This document shows, piece by piece, positions 16,764 to 25,368 of a DNA stretch of 64,000 bases (its first letter is position 1; every line of letters begins with the position of its first letter). The translations under genes and the position numbers were made by a program. This DNA is from Oscillospiraceae bacterium (GTDB lineage Bacteria > Bacillota > Clostridia > Oscillospirales > Ruminococcaceae): NCBI GenBank assembly GCA_024404915.1, contig JAKSPJ010000004.1, positions 62,001-126,000 of the forward strand, read 5' to 3'. Below the pieces are notes generated by a model. It saw nothing but the letters and a program-made list of their open reading frames with translations, made no database searches and had not been told where the DNA came from.

Positions 16764-16829
16764 ATTGCAAAATTGCAATTGACAAAATTGCAATTGCGTG
16801 TTATACTGAATACATCGAATAATTGCAAT
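16764..16829 (+). promoter_or_regulatory. Promoter surrounded by ATTGCAAT repeats (probable auto-operator)
   Basis: TTGACA (16779-16784), a 17-bp spacer and TATACT (16802-16807) form a strong promoter. The palindrome ATTGCAAT occurs at 16772-16779, 16787-16794 and 16822-16829, with a seven-base copy (ATTGCAA) at 16764-16770. The copies overlap the -35, fill the spacer and follow the start site, as repressor operators do. The gene that follows encodes a ribbon-helix-helix-like N-terminus, so self-repression is a reasonable inference. Confidence 0.75.
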
Positions 16830-16852
16830 CATAAATCTGATGGAGGTATATT

Positions 16853-17452
16853 ATGAAAGAACTTGTATTTCAGCTGCCGGATGAATTGGTGGATAAATTT
16901 GAGCTGACAGTTCAGCTGACTGGCAGCAATCGTAATGCACTGGCAGAAGGCATGGTGCGAAATTATCTCGCAGCTGCACTGCAAAATGCAGCGGATTCTT
17001 TCCGTACACCGGAACAGGCAGGCGCACAGACTGCACCCCCTGTTCAGCCTGCTGCACCGCAGCAGCCCCGTACCAATGCATTTCAGTCAACAGAGCGCAC
17101 GGAAAATCGTGCTTTTCCCCGTACAGACTTTTTCCAGGAGTGGGGCAAGGCGAATAAGCGAATTCCCCGCTGGGCACGGAATCCGCAGCAGAATAACCAC
17201 AAGATTCTGCGTGCCTTTTTTGAACTGAAGCAGGAACTTGGCAACGTCACACTGGATGCGCTTCGCCGCCGCTGCTCTGATCCTACCGGTCATCCCAATA
17301 CGTTTGTTCCCCATTTCGACAACAATTTTTCCCAGATGAAATTTGACAACGGCAATTCCCACGGAAAGGTTTTTGAAGAGAGAAACGGCATGATTACCAT
17401 CTGGGATACCATCAGTGATACTCTCCAGAAATACCGTGATTACTTTGAGTAA
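16853..17452 (+). CDS. Ribbon-helix-helix-like protein with novel C-terminal domain
   Basis: The 199-residue protein starts 5 bases after GGAGGTAT. Residues 1-45 (MKELVFQLPDELVDKFELT onward, then NALAEGMVRNYLAAAL) fit a CopG/Arc-type ribbon-helix-helix: a short beta strand followed by two helices. A Pro/Ala/Gln-rich linker (about 50-85) leads to a C-terminal domain (about 100-199) with helices and a DNNFSQMKFDNGN segment that I do not recognise. The repeated palindrome in its promoter supports DNA binding. The lipoprotein gene next to it begins 7 bases after its stop. Confidence 0.7.
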   Translation: MKELVFQLPDELVDKFELTVQLTGSNRNALAEGMVRNYLAAALQNAADSFRTPEQAGAQTAPPVQPAAPQQPRTNAFQSTERTENRAFPRTDFFQEWGKANKRIPRWARNPQQNNHKILRAFFELKQELGNVTLDALRRRCSDPTGHPNTFVPHFDNNFSQMKFDNGNSHGKVFEERNGMITIWDTISDTLQKYRDYFE

Positions 17453-17459
17453 TACGGCA

Positions 17460-18290
17460 ATGAAACCATGCCGTCTTCTTTGGAAAACGGCCCATGCCGC
17501 TGGTCTTTCAGGGATAGTCAGCACAGTCTTATTCTGTACTGCCTGCGGAAAAGCGGAAAGTATCCCGGAGCCGCAGCCGATTCCGGAGATTTCCGTATTA
17601 ACATCTGAACCAGCCGTCACAGAATGGCAGACGGCACCTGTTCAGATGCCTGCAGAAACAGCACCCATGACTGCTCCGGCCTTTCCGGCAGAGATTGCTG
17701 AAACGCTGTATACAGAACCTGTCCTGATGGATGCGCTTTATCAGGGGGGCGAAGGAGAGGAACAGTATGCGGAAACCCCCATGCCGCAATTTTTCACATT
17801 CCGCTTCTTTCCAGAGGGCGTTTCTGCACGTCTGGCAGGCGGTACCTATCAGAGATTGTCCTGCGATCTGACACAGCTTTCCCCTGCGGATATTGAGAGC
17901 CATTATTGCCTTCAGGACTGCAATTTTGACGGCATTACGGACTTGTTTGTGCCTGTACATATGATGGGCGCAGATATTCAGTATGCGGTATTTCTCTGGA
18001 ATGACAGGGACAAGGCGTTTTCACAGCATCCTTTTTATCTGTCAAATCCCAGATGCAGTACGGAAACGCAGAATGTGGTTTGTCTGGAGCAGAAAGACGA
18101 TGTAACAGCCCATATTACCGCATACCGCTGTAGCAATGAGCAAATGGCGGAACAGTGGCAGAGAACCGCTCATTATGACACACTGACACTGACATATACA
18201 CATGACGAAGCTGCGGAGGACACTTCTTTTTCCGACAGGAATGCAATGGAACAGGCATTCCTGTCATACTATTACGATGGAAAGGAATAA
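17460..18290 (+). CDS. Lipoprotein, unknown function
   Basis: The 276-residue reading frame begins at an ATG 7 bases after the preceding stop, without a clear SD; an ATG at 17415 in the same frame is possible but would overlap the upstream gene. The N-terminus is hydrophobic, with a lipobox-like LFCTAC near residues 25-30, followed by a Pro/Thr/Ala-rich linker and a C-terminal domain (about 95-270) with the segment LQDCNFDGITDLFVP, resembling Asp-rich calcium-binding loops of FG-GAP/VCBS-type repeats. It is followed by an SGNH lipoprotein in the same direction. No specific function can be assigned. Confidence 0.7.
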   Translation: MKPCRLLWKTAHAAGLSGIVSTVLFCTACGKAESIPEPQPIPEISVLTSEPAVTEWQTAPVQMPAETAPMTAPAFPAEIAETLYTEPVLMDALYQGGEGEEQYAETPMPQFFTFRFFPEGVSARLAGGTYQRLSCDLTQLSPADIESHYCLQDCNFDGITDLFVPVHMMGADIQYAVFLWNDRDKAFSQHPFYLSNPRCSTETQNVVCLEQKDDVTAHITAYRCSNEQMAEQWQRTAHYDTLTLTYTHDEAAEDTSFSDRNAMEQAFLSYYYDGKE

Positions 18291-18295
18291 TCGGA

Positions 18296-19234
18296 ATGTA
18301 TTTTATGAGAAAAAGCGTTTGCTGTATCCTGGCGTTATGCTGTCTGGCAGGCTGCGGCACAGTCGGTCAGTCTCAGGAAACGTCCCAAACGGAGGAATCC
18401 GTTCCTGCGGTTACGGAGAAGAATCTGGTCACACTGGGAGACTCCATTTCCTTTGGCTATGGCCTTGAGGATCCGGGACAGGAGCGTTATTCTGTATTAC
18501 TGCGGTCCATGCTGGAACAGCGGGATAATCTTGCATGGAAAGATTATAATTATGCTTTGAGCGGAGATGACTCATCTGATTTGCTGATGCGCCTCCAGAA
18601 CGGCCGTGCAGTACGCCTTCCTTCTGCGGATACCATCATTCTCTATATCGGAGCCAATAATATTCTGGGTGTGTATGAGGATTATGCAATGGAAATCGCA
18701 GATGCCCACGATATTCACCCTTCGGAGATGACAGATGAACAGCTGGAAGAACTGGCACAGGAAATACAAGAGGAAATGCAGGACAAGGAAAAACTGCTGG
18801 AAGAAGTCGAAACAAGGGTAGAAGAAAACCTTGTGCGCATGGAATCCGATATGGAAGCCATTTATAACTGGATACGCCAGCGGAATTCCACAGCAGATAT
18901 CTATGTTCTGAATGTGTACAACCCCTATACGGAACTGATTGAAGCAAATTTGCCTGTGGAGGATCAGGAATTCTATGAATATGCACAGGAGAAAATTGAC
19001 TGCGTCAATGAGATTCTGCGAAATCTGACCACGGAACACACAGACCTGGTTTATGTGGATATTGCATCTGTATTTGCTGCATGTGATACACCGCCGATTC
19101 TTGGTTCCGTATCTTCGGAGGAATCCGAACAAATGATGGCAGAGTATCTGGATCCGCACCCCAATGCAGAGGGACAGCGCATGATTGCAGAAACCTTGTA
19201 TCAGTATATGAGTGAGAAGAAAAATGATGAATAA
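18296..19234 (+). CDS. SGNH/GDSL-hydrolase lipoprotein
   Basis: The ATG at 18296 follows AAAGGAA; ATG 18305 is an alternative. The 312-residue product has a lipoprotein signal (lipobox CLAGC) and then SGNH blocks: LGDSISFGYG (Ser nucleophile), ALSGDDSSDLL (block II Gly), YIGANNIL (block III Asn) and the catalytic Asp/His in DPHPNAEGQ. A Glu-rich helical insertion (about 140-190) interrupts the domain. Such lipoproteins hydrolyse acyl esters on surface glycans or lipids; the substrate is unknown. It overlaps the start of the HAD gene. Confidence 0.87.
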   Translation: MYFMRKSVCCILALCCLAGCGTVGQSQETSQTEESVPAVTEKNLVTLGDSISFGYGLEDPGQERYSVLLRSMLEQRDNLAWKDYNYALSGDDSSDLLMRLQNGRAVRLPSADTIILYIGANNILGVYEDYAMEIADAHDIHPSEMTDEQLEELAQEIQEEMQDKEKLLEEVETRVEENLVRMESDMEAIYNWIRQRNSTADIYVLNVYNPYTELIEANLPVEDQEFYEYAQEKIDCVNEILRNLTTEHTDLVYVDIASVFAACDTPPILGSVSSEESEQMMAEYLDPHPNAEGQRMIAETLYQYMSEKKNDE

Positions 19235-19907
19235 GAATCAAAACGGAATGCCGCCTGCTGCCATATTTGACCTGGATGGCACCCTTCTGGATACGCTTCT
19301 GGATTTAAAAAACAGTGTGAATCAGGCATTGGCGGAAAACGGATTTCCGGAGCGTACCACAGAAGAGGTACGGCAGTTTGTAGGCAATGGTATTGCCAGG
19401 CTGGTGCACAGGGCACTTGGCGCTGAACAGCCCCCAGAGGTGTTTGAAAAAGTACTGGCAGATACAAAACGGATTTATAATGCACGCTGCCGTGAGCATA
19501 CGGCACCCTATCCCGGCATTACGGCCATGCTGGAACAGCTCCGGAAGGATGGCATACGGGTTGCAGTGGTTTCCAACAAACCGGATCCGCAGGTAAAAAA
19601 ACTTTGCGAAGAATTTTTCGGGGAAGCAGTGCAGTCTTCTGTAGGGCAGCGGCAGGGCATACCGCTGAAGCCCTCGCCGGAATCGCTGCTTGCGGCAGTT
19701 CAGACATTGGGCACCTGCACAGAAAACGCCGTATATATCGGTGATTCCGATGTGGATGTTCTGACGGCAAAGCGTGGAAATATGCCCTGTATCAGCGTGC
19801 TGTGGGGCTTTCGGGACAGAAATGTGATGGAAGCTGCGGGAGGACAGTATTTCGCAGAGGATGCGGAAGGTCTTTACAAACTGATTCTGAAATTACTCCG
19901 CCGATGA
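19224..19907 (+). CDS. HAD hydrolase, phosphoglycolate phosphatase-like
   Basis: The start overlaps the SGNH gene by 11 bases, showing coupling. The ATG at 19224 was chosen over a GTG at 19212; a second ATG follows at 19227. The 227-residue protein has HAD motif I FDLDGTLLDT, a helical cap (about 25-95), motif II VVSNKPD, the motif III Lys in PLKPSPE and motif IV YIGDSDVD. It most resembles phosphoglycolate phosphatase (Gph), which salvages 2-phosphoglycolate, but HAD family members are promiscuous. Its cytosolic role appears unrelated to the two lipoproteins. Confidence 0.88.
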   Translation: MMNKNQNGMPPAAIFDLDGTLLDTLLDLKNSVNQALAENGFPERTTEEVRQFVGNGIARLVHRALGAEQPPEVFEKVLADTKRIYNARCREHTAPYPGITAMLEQLRKDGIRVAVVSNKPDPQVKKLCEEFFGEAVQSSVGQRQGIPLKPSPESLLAAVQTLGTCTENAVYIGDSDVDVLTAKRGNMPCISVLWGFRDRNVMEAAGGQYFAEDAEGLYKLILKLLRR

Positions 19908-19971
19908 AAAACAGGCAGAAATGCAGGATTTTCTGTTTTTCAGATTCTTAAAAATGCATATCTCTGAAATT

Positions 19972-20016
19972 AATCAGCTGTAGATACTTGACTTTCTACA
20001 GCTGATTTGCTATAAT
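19972..20016 (+). promoter_or_regulatory. Promoter embedded in a perfect 13-bp inverted repeat
   Basis: AATCAGCTGTAGA (19972-19984) pairs perfectly with 19995-20007. The -35 TTGACT (19988-19993) lies in the loop, the 3' arm lies in the 17-bp spacer, and TATAAT is at 20011-20016. It may act both as an operator and, in the transcript from upstream, as a terminator-like hairpin for the HAD gene, though no U-tract follows. Confidence 0.65.
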
Positions 20017-20089
20017 AAAAGATATTTTAAGATGAGATTAAGAATAATTTAAGAATACAGTCGATTACGGCGGAATGGAGGATATGAAT

Positions 20090-23000
20090 ATGTGGAATCA
20101 GCAAACAGACATGATGTTTCTGGAACTTCGGGAAGATGCGGTGTTGATCTTTGAGAAGGAAAACCGCAAGCTGCTGTATTGCAATACTTCTGCAAAAAAA
20201 ATATTTGCGGATGCAGACAGCAATACTGTTTTTTCCGATTTGTTTTCCAATCCGGCGATTGAGAATCTGGTTCAGAGCACCATTTCCTCCGGCAAAATAT
20301 CTACTTTGACACTGGATGAACCAATCTGGTTTCCCCAGAGTGCAGTGATGCATGCCGTGGAACTGGAATGGGAGCAGAAATCTGCATTTGCAGTGACCAT
20401 TGACAAACGCTCTTACGGACCACCTCCGGAAGCAATGCAGATGATGAAGGCTGTACTGACTTCTGCGTATTTTACGGCACTCCGTGTCAATCTGGAAAAT
20501 GGTTCTGCATCTGTCATCAGCGAAACCCATGTGCTGATGAATACACAGGCAAATTTCTCCTCCTTTGCGGAATATATCCGCCTGTATGCAGAAGCCGTTA
20601 TTCACCCGGAGGATCGTGCACAGTTTCTGGCTGCATTCTCTGAGGAGCAGCTGAATCTGTTTGTAGAGGCCAATACAACCCCTGCATGTACTGTGCGCCG
20701 CCAGTCAGAGGAAGAATACCGTTGGGCAAGCTTTTCACTTTCTGTGGTAAATTCCGGTATAGTGCTGTTGTTTGGCAAGGACAGCAATGAACAGCATGTT
20801 CAGCAGGAAACCTCTGCACGGTATTGTTCCGAGCTGAAAGAGCTTTCTTTGCGGAATCAGTATATCGTATCCGGTGTATCAGATATCTTCCGCCTGATGC
20901 TGCATATTGACCTGCGGACAGGAGAAACCATTGTCTGTTCCCTGCATCCGGAGCTGATGTCCTATTATTCTCTGGATATGGTATATCAGTTTGAAGATAT
21001 TTCCAAACGGCTGATGGAGCATGTTCACCCGGATGACAGGAGTACCCTTGCATCCTATTCTACTGTTTCCAGGCTGAAGAATGCCGATAATGAGGAAGAC
21101 CATCGTGTGATTCTGGAATATCGCCGTGTTGCACCGCAGCAGGATCCGAATATCAATGCCAGATGGACACGCTCCATTATCACAAAGGTGGCCTTTGAAA
21201 ACGATGCAGCCACAGAAGCCATCTATGTTGTACAGGATGTAGATGCCCAGAAGCGAAAGGAAATCGAGGCAAAAAAGCGCAATGATTCCCTGTCTTCCCG
21301 GTTCCATACCCTGATCCGGAATCGCTATGTGTGGTTTATCGAATCCAATTATGAAAGAAAGGTAGCAACCTGTTACCACATTACCAATCATATGATTATG
21401 CAGCCCATGGAATGTCCCTTCGGTCAGTTCTTCGAGCGCATGATTATGCCACATTGTCACCCGGAGGATTTCAAGAAAGCAGCTATGGTGATGCTGCCCC
21501 AGGTGGCAGAAGCAGAATACCTCAAAGGAAAGCGGCAGCTGTCAACAGAATACCGCCACAAAACAGAGGACGGCTGGCGGTATGTCTGTGCTGAAATTTA
21601 TCTGGAAAAGGATGAGGAAGGCGTACTCCATGCCCTGACTTATATTTCCGATATCCATGATGAGGTGCAGAAAAAGGATGACCTGATCAATTCAGAGCAT
21701 GAGCAGCTGGTGCTGCGCCGGAAATTCGGCATGATGATTCAGGATTCCTTCCTTTCCGTCAGTGAAGTTGATCTGGATGCGGATACCATTTCTTTTTATA
21801 AAGTTCAGCAAAATGATTTTGTACTGAAACAGTCGGATATTACCTTCAGCGAATACTGCGAACAGTACCCGGAAAAGTATGTGCATCCCGGATATCATGA
21901 TTCTTTCCGTGAGATTTTTTCACATGCTGCGATTCTTCGTGCTGCCAGAGAAAACAAAGGTTTCCTGAAGCATCTGTTCCCCATTGATATTGACGGACAG
22001 CAGAATTATCATTGGTGCAGCGTAGGCGTCAAATTCTTCTGCGATGCCAATGGAAGACGCTATGCAATGACCTATATTGAAGATGTGAATGACGAAATCA
22101 CGGAAAAGGATACGATGCTGAAGGCACTTTCCAAAGCCAAACAGGAACTCCAGGCAAATATCCGTGAACAGGAGCAGGCAAGAATCCAAAAAGCGCATGT
22201 ATTCCTGAATATTGCCTCCACCTTCCAGCTTTCACTGAATCAGATTTACGGCACGCTGGATAAGCTCGAACATGATCTGCCGGAGAATGAGGAGCTGAGA
22301 AAAAGCTTCCGCACCATGTATACGGCATATGACCATCTTTCCACCATGTGCTCCTGCTCCAAGGATGTTTTACTGCTGGAAAACAATCAGCTGACGCTTA
22401 TGAAGGAGCCGACAAGTCTTTTCCATCTTCTGGAAAAAATCAGGATGTCCTCCGGAAATCTGTTTACGGAGAAAGGCATAAAGCTTTATTCCTATGTCAC
22501 CAATGTGACAGATGAATATGTAATCTGCGACTCCAGCAGAATCACTTTCCTGCTGGATAATATCTTCTTTAATCTGATTCGCTCCATGCCCGATAATGCC
22601 GAGATTTCATTGCAGCTGGCAGAATCCAGAATGTCAAATGAAAAAGGCAAGGCTATGTATGAGTTTTCGCTGATTACGAAAGGGGACAGCTTTTCACAGG
22701 ATGTGCAGAGCAGCATGATGCGCCCCATTCCGAAAAATGACCCCATGCGCTCTATCGAGGATGCCTTTGTATTGCATCAGCCGGATTATCAACAGCCGAA
22801 TATCTACCTCAGCAAACGTCTGGTTGCCCTGATGCACGGCGAACTGAAATATGTTCCCATGCCGGATCACATGACGGGCATCAGACTCTGCCTGCCCCTG
22901 GAATATCTGGAAAAGCCGGTGATTTATCCTGTTTCCCAGACTTTCGGCAAGCGGGCAATCGTATGGGACTCCAAACAATCCGCAGCCATTTCCACCATGG

Positions 23001-23326
23001 AAATGCTGCGTGAATCCGGTTTCCGCATGGATTGTCAGTCACAGTTTGCAAATATTTGTGCTGTCATGCAGCTGAGTGTCAATGAAAACGACCCCTATTG
23101 CCTGCTGATTCTGCGTCAGTCTGACCTGAATGCTGCTGATGTGAATGCACTGGAAAAAATCAGTACACTGCTGCCGGATATTACTGTGTTCAGCATACGG
23201 GACGAAATCCCGTCTCCGGAAATTACAATTCCGGAGCAGATGCATTTCCACTATCTGAAAACGCCGCTGTTCCGTTCTGTTCTGGCTTCGCAGCTGCAGG
23301 ATGTGTTTGGAAAAAATGCGGAATAA
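20090..23326 (+). CDS. Multi-PAS histidine-kinase-like protein with degenerate kinase and receiver parts
   Basis: The ATG at 20090 lies 8 bases after GGAGG; ATGs at 20075 and 20084 overlap that SD. The 1078-residue cytoplasmic protein has about four PAS-like units (roughly 10-105, 125-230, 265-390 and 410-530, then 545-675), several ending in YVVQDVD, YISDIHDE or YIEDVNDE. A coiled coil and a helical segment (about 675-760) stand where a HisKA domain would be, but read HVFLNIASTFQLSLNQI, with no S-H-E-L-R-T motif. The following ATPase-like region keeps an N-box-like LLDNIFFNL but no Gly-rich G1/G2 boxes. The last 130 residues resemble a receiver without a clear Asp acceptor. It is probably a non-catalytic sensor or scaffold. 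Confidence 0.8.
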   Translation: MWNQQTDMMFLELREDAVLIFEKENRKLLYCNTSAKKIFADADSNTVFSDLFSNPAIENLVQSTISSGKISTLTLDEPIWFPQSAVMHAVELEWEQKSAFAVTIDKRSYGPPPEAMQMMKAVLTSAYFTALRVNLENGSASVISETHVLMNTQANFSSFAEYIRLYAEAVIHPEDRAQFLAAFSEEQLNLFVEANTTPACTVRRQSEEEYRWASFSLSVVNSGIVLLFGKDSNEQHVQQETSARYCSELKELSLRNQYIVSGVSDIFRLMLHIDLRTGETIVCSLHPELMSYYSLDMVYQFEDISKRLMEHVHPDDRSTLASYSTVSRLKNADNEEDHRVILEYRRVAPQQDPNINARWTRSIITKVAFENDAATEAIYVVQDVDAQKRKEIEAKKRNDSLSSRFHTLIRNRYVWFIESNYERKVATCYHITNHMIMQPMECPFGQFFERMIMPHCHPEDFKKAAMVMLPQVAEAEYLKGKRQLSTEYRHKTEDGWRYVCAEIYLEKDEEGVLHALTYISDIHDEVQKKDDLINSEHEQLVLRRKFGMMIQDSFLSVSEVDLDADTISFYKVQQNDFVLKQSDITFSEYCEQYPEKYVHPGYHDSFREIFSHAAILRAARENKGFLKHLFPIDIDGQQNYHWCSVGVKFFCDANGRRYAMTYIEDVNDEITEKDTMLKALSKAKQELQANIREQEQARIQKAHVFLNIASTFQLSLNQIYGTLDKLEHDLPENEELRKSFRTMYTAYDHLSTMCSCSKDVLLLENNQLTLMKEPTSLFHLLEKIRMSSGNLFTEKGIKLYSYVTNVTDEYVICDSSRITFLLDNIFFNLIRSMPDNAEISLQLAESRMSNEKGKAMYEFSLITKGDSFSQDVQSSMMRPIPKNDPMRSIEDAFVLHQPDYQQPNIYLSKRLVALMHGELKYVPMPDHMTGIRLCLPLEYLEKPVIYPVSQTFGKRAIVWDSKQSAAISTMEMLRESGFRMDCQSQFANICAVMQLSVNENDPYCLLILRQSDLNAADVNALEKISTLLPDITVFSIRDEIPSPEITIPEQMHFHYLKTPLFRSVLASQLQDVFGKNAE

Positions 23327-23416
23327 AAATACATGGAAGGCCGGAGCGCACTGCACTTCGGCGGTTCCTTGTCCTGCAGTGAAAACCAAGGATGACAAAA
23401 GGAGGATGCCGCTGAA

Positions 23417-23758
23417 ATGGATATGAATATGACGACAATGGTATCCCGTGTGGTGACAATGATTTCCACCACAACCACCAGTGTCACAGAAACGACAACA
23501 ACTGCTGTCGTCAATGATTCTGCAACATTTACTTCTATTCTGATTGGATTTCTGATTCTGGCAATTATTATTATATGTCTGGTTCTGCTGAATCCGGTTG
23601 TGCCGAACTATGACTGCTCCTTCTGCAATCGCAGCGGCAGTATATTCGGCTTATGGAAAAGCGGTGACGGAGAGACAGAACAGAAAAAAGCGAAATACTG
23701 TCCCATTTGCGGCAAATCGTTCAGTGAGGATCCAGGCAAGAAAAAGAAAAAGAAGTGA
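23417..23758 (+). CDS. Small membrane protein with Thr-rich N-terminus and zinc-ribbon tail
   Basis: The 113-residue product starts 11 bases after AAAGGAGG. It has an extracellular Thr/Val-rich segment (about 1-37), one transmembrane helix (about 40-60) and a cytoplasmic tail with two CxxC pairs, CSFC near 67 and CPIC near 94, forming a probable zinc ribbon, then a Lys-rich end. It follows the PAS protein by 90 bases and could be a membrane partner of it. No named family is recognised. Confidence 0.7.
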   Translation: MDMNMTTMVSRVVTMISTTTTSVTETTTTAVVNDSATFTSILIGFLILAIIIICLVLLNPVVPNYDCSFCNRSGSIFGLWKSGDGETEQKKAKYCPICGKSFSEDPGKKKKKK

Positions 23759-23792
23759 CTCTGCCCCTTCGTCAGAGGAACTTTGCAGAAAA

Positions 23793-23825
23793 AAATCACC
23801 TTTCGTCAGAAAGGTGATTTTTTTG
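23793..23825. terminator. Strong bidirectional terminator
   Basis: A perfect 12-bp stem (23793-23804 with 23809-23820, loop GTCA) ends in TTTT on the forward strand and in a run of T on the reverse strand. It separates the convergent zinc-ribbon and PLP-enzyme genes. Confidence 0.92.
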
Positions 23826-23863
23826 ACATGGTTTTTAATATAATAACACCTGACAGGATATAC

Positions 23864-25057
23864 TCAGCCGACTGCAATTTCACGGAGAAATGCAGCCAGA
23901 CACTCTGTGATTTTCTCAATCTGTTCCGGCTCCTCGTCGCCGAATGCCACTCGGATCTGATTGGATTGTGTGCAGTTGTCAAAGTACATATCTACAACTG
24001 TCTCATCAAATCCGAATCCGGAAGCCATGCGGAAGGGTACACCCAGAGCATTGTTCTGCTCCAGCATTACCCTCAGACGACGCTTGATGTCGATGGGAAC
24101 CACAGGCAAATCCTTGCGCAGGCGCAGCAAAAGAAATAATCTGTGTGCAGGCACCATCACCATATCATACTGCTTCTGCAGCAGCTCTGCGCCATAGCTG
24201 TTAGACTTTCGTATGGCGGCAGTCCGAGCATCAGTAACAGCACGGAACGCCGGATCCGCCCAGAACACGGGAATTGCGCCGGGATCCGCCCAGATGCCCA
24301 TGTGACCAATCATTTCTTTGTGGCGTGCTACAATCTGCTTCATCATTTCCAGCTTGTCTTTGGGCAGAGACTTCGGAAAGTAATAGGTAATCGCACCGAG
24401 TTTTGAGAATTCTGTGCCCAGCATTTCCAGCTTTGACATACTCTTTACCACAATACAGATGTGTCCCTGCTTCAGCACCCGCTTGACTGCTGCCTGACTC
24501 TCTTCATAATTCCAGCAGCTTGTATCCAGAATGACGATTTCCCGTCCGGGCATAGTACATACACGCTCCAGGGATTCCTCCGGTGTCAGCTGAATGGAAT
24601 CCACATAATATACCGGTGTGCCCGTATCACAATTCAGCATTTCCAGAATCTGATGGCTCTCAAAGTATATATCATGGGCATACTGAACGGAAAAAGTCCG
24701 GAAGGAATATAATGCCGTCAGCAGCGACATAACAGCACCACTGCCGCAGTTTACAAACATGGTCTTGGAGGCAATCATAATATCATCTGTGCAGGGCACA
24801 ACATGAGACAGATGAGATACCGAAAGGTCACAGTCGAAGCGATGATATTCATAACTGAAGCTGGTAAGAAAAAAAGAATGCTCCTTCGGTGCGGTATAAT
24901 CTATATTATGACAGCACAGGAACCGCAGTGCCTGACGTATTGCCCGTTTGTCCGGCTGTTCCATATCGGATACAGAAAATTCCGACGCCTGTCGTTCCAG
25001 CGGTCTGCACAGGATTTCACATTCCTGATATCTGCGCTGTAATCTCTCTTTATTCAT
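23864..25057 (-). CDS. Fold-type I PLP-dependent transferase-like protein
   Basis: The 397-residue protein has the order of motifs of fold-type I PLP enzymes: a phosphate-cup-like VNCGSGAVMSLLTAL near 102-116, an Asp in VILDTSCW (Asp 178) that would hold the pyridine nitrogen, and VVKSMSKLEMLG with the likely Schiff-base Lys at 209, followed by a C-terminal small domain. Overall similarity to standard aminotransferases is low, and the first 100 residues are unusual. It stands alone between a terminator and the pfkA promoter region, so the substrate cannot be guessed. Family assignment rests on motifs only. Confidence 0.7.
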   Translation of the reverse strand: MNKERLQRRYQECEILCRPLERQASEFSVSDMEQPDKRAIRQALRFLCCHNIDYTAPKEHSFFLTSFSYEYHRFDCDLSVSHLSHVVPCTDDIMIASKTMFVNCGSGAVMSLLTALYSFRTFSVQYAHDIYFESHQILEMLNCDTGTPVYYVDSIQLTPEESLERVCTMPGREIVILDTSCWNYEESQAAVKRVLKQGHICIVVKSMSKLEMLGTEFSKLGAITYYFPKSLPKDKLEMMKQIVARHKEMIGHMGIWADPGAIPVFWADPAFRAVTDARTAAIRKSNSYGAELLQKQYDMVMVPAHRLFLLLRLRKDLPVVPIDIKRRLRVMLEQNNALGVPFRMASGFGFDETVVDMYFDNCTQSNQIRVAFGDEEPEQIEKITECLAAFLREIAVG

Positions 25058-25257
25058 GATTGTTTCGCTCTCTTTATATCGTATTTGGAAAATGCCGATT
25101 TCATCATATCATATTTTGTTTGTTTTGTCAATAGAAAAGCATTTTCAGCCAAAAGCCGGTTTCAGTGAAAGAATGAAAAAAATCACGCAGAATCAGACTT
25201 TTCAGGACTATGTTTTGAAAAAACTGCAAAAAGTCAAAAAAATCATGGATTACCCCC

Positions 25258-25286
25258 TTGACGAAATAAAAAAAAAGTAGTAAAAT
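25258..25286 (+). promoter_or_regulatory. pfkA promoter
   Basis: TTGACG (25258-25263), a 17-bp spacer and TAAAAT (25281-25286) stand about 80 bases before the pfkA start. The rest of the divergent 25058-25368 region is AT-rich and shows no other recognisable site. Confidence 0.7.
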
Positions 25287-25368
25287 ATAGAGGTATAATG
25301 CAACTTAAATAATAGATTTATGCCGCGTCCTTTCATTACACGGCATGAATCCGGAGGAGGAAATAAAA

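Noticed and set aside
25056-25280. Small forward open frame (74 codons) in the pfkA upstream region
   Set aside because: It overlaps the divergent promoter region, ends at the pfkA promoter and is low-complexity Lys-rich; no SD was found.
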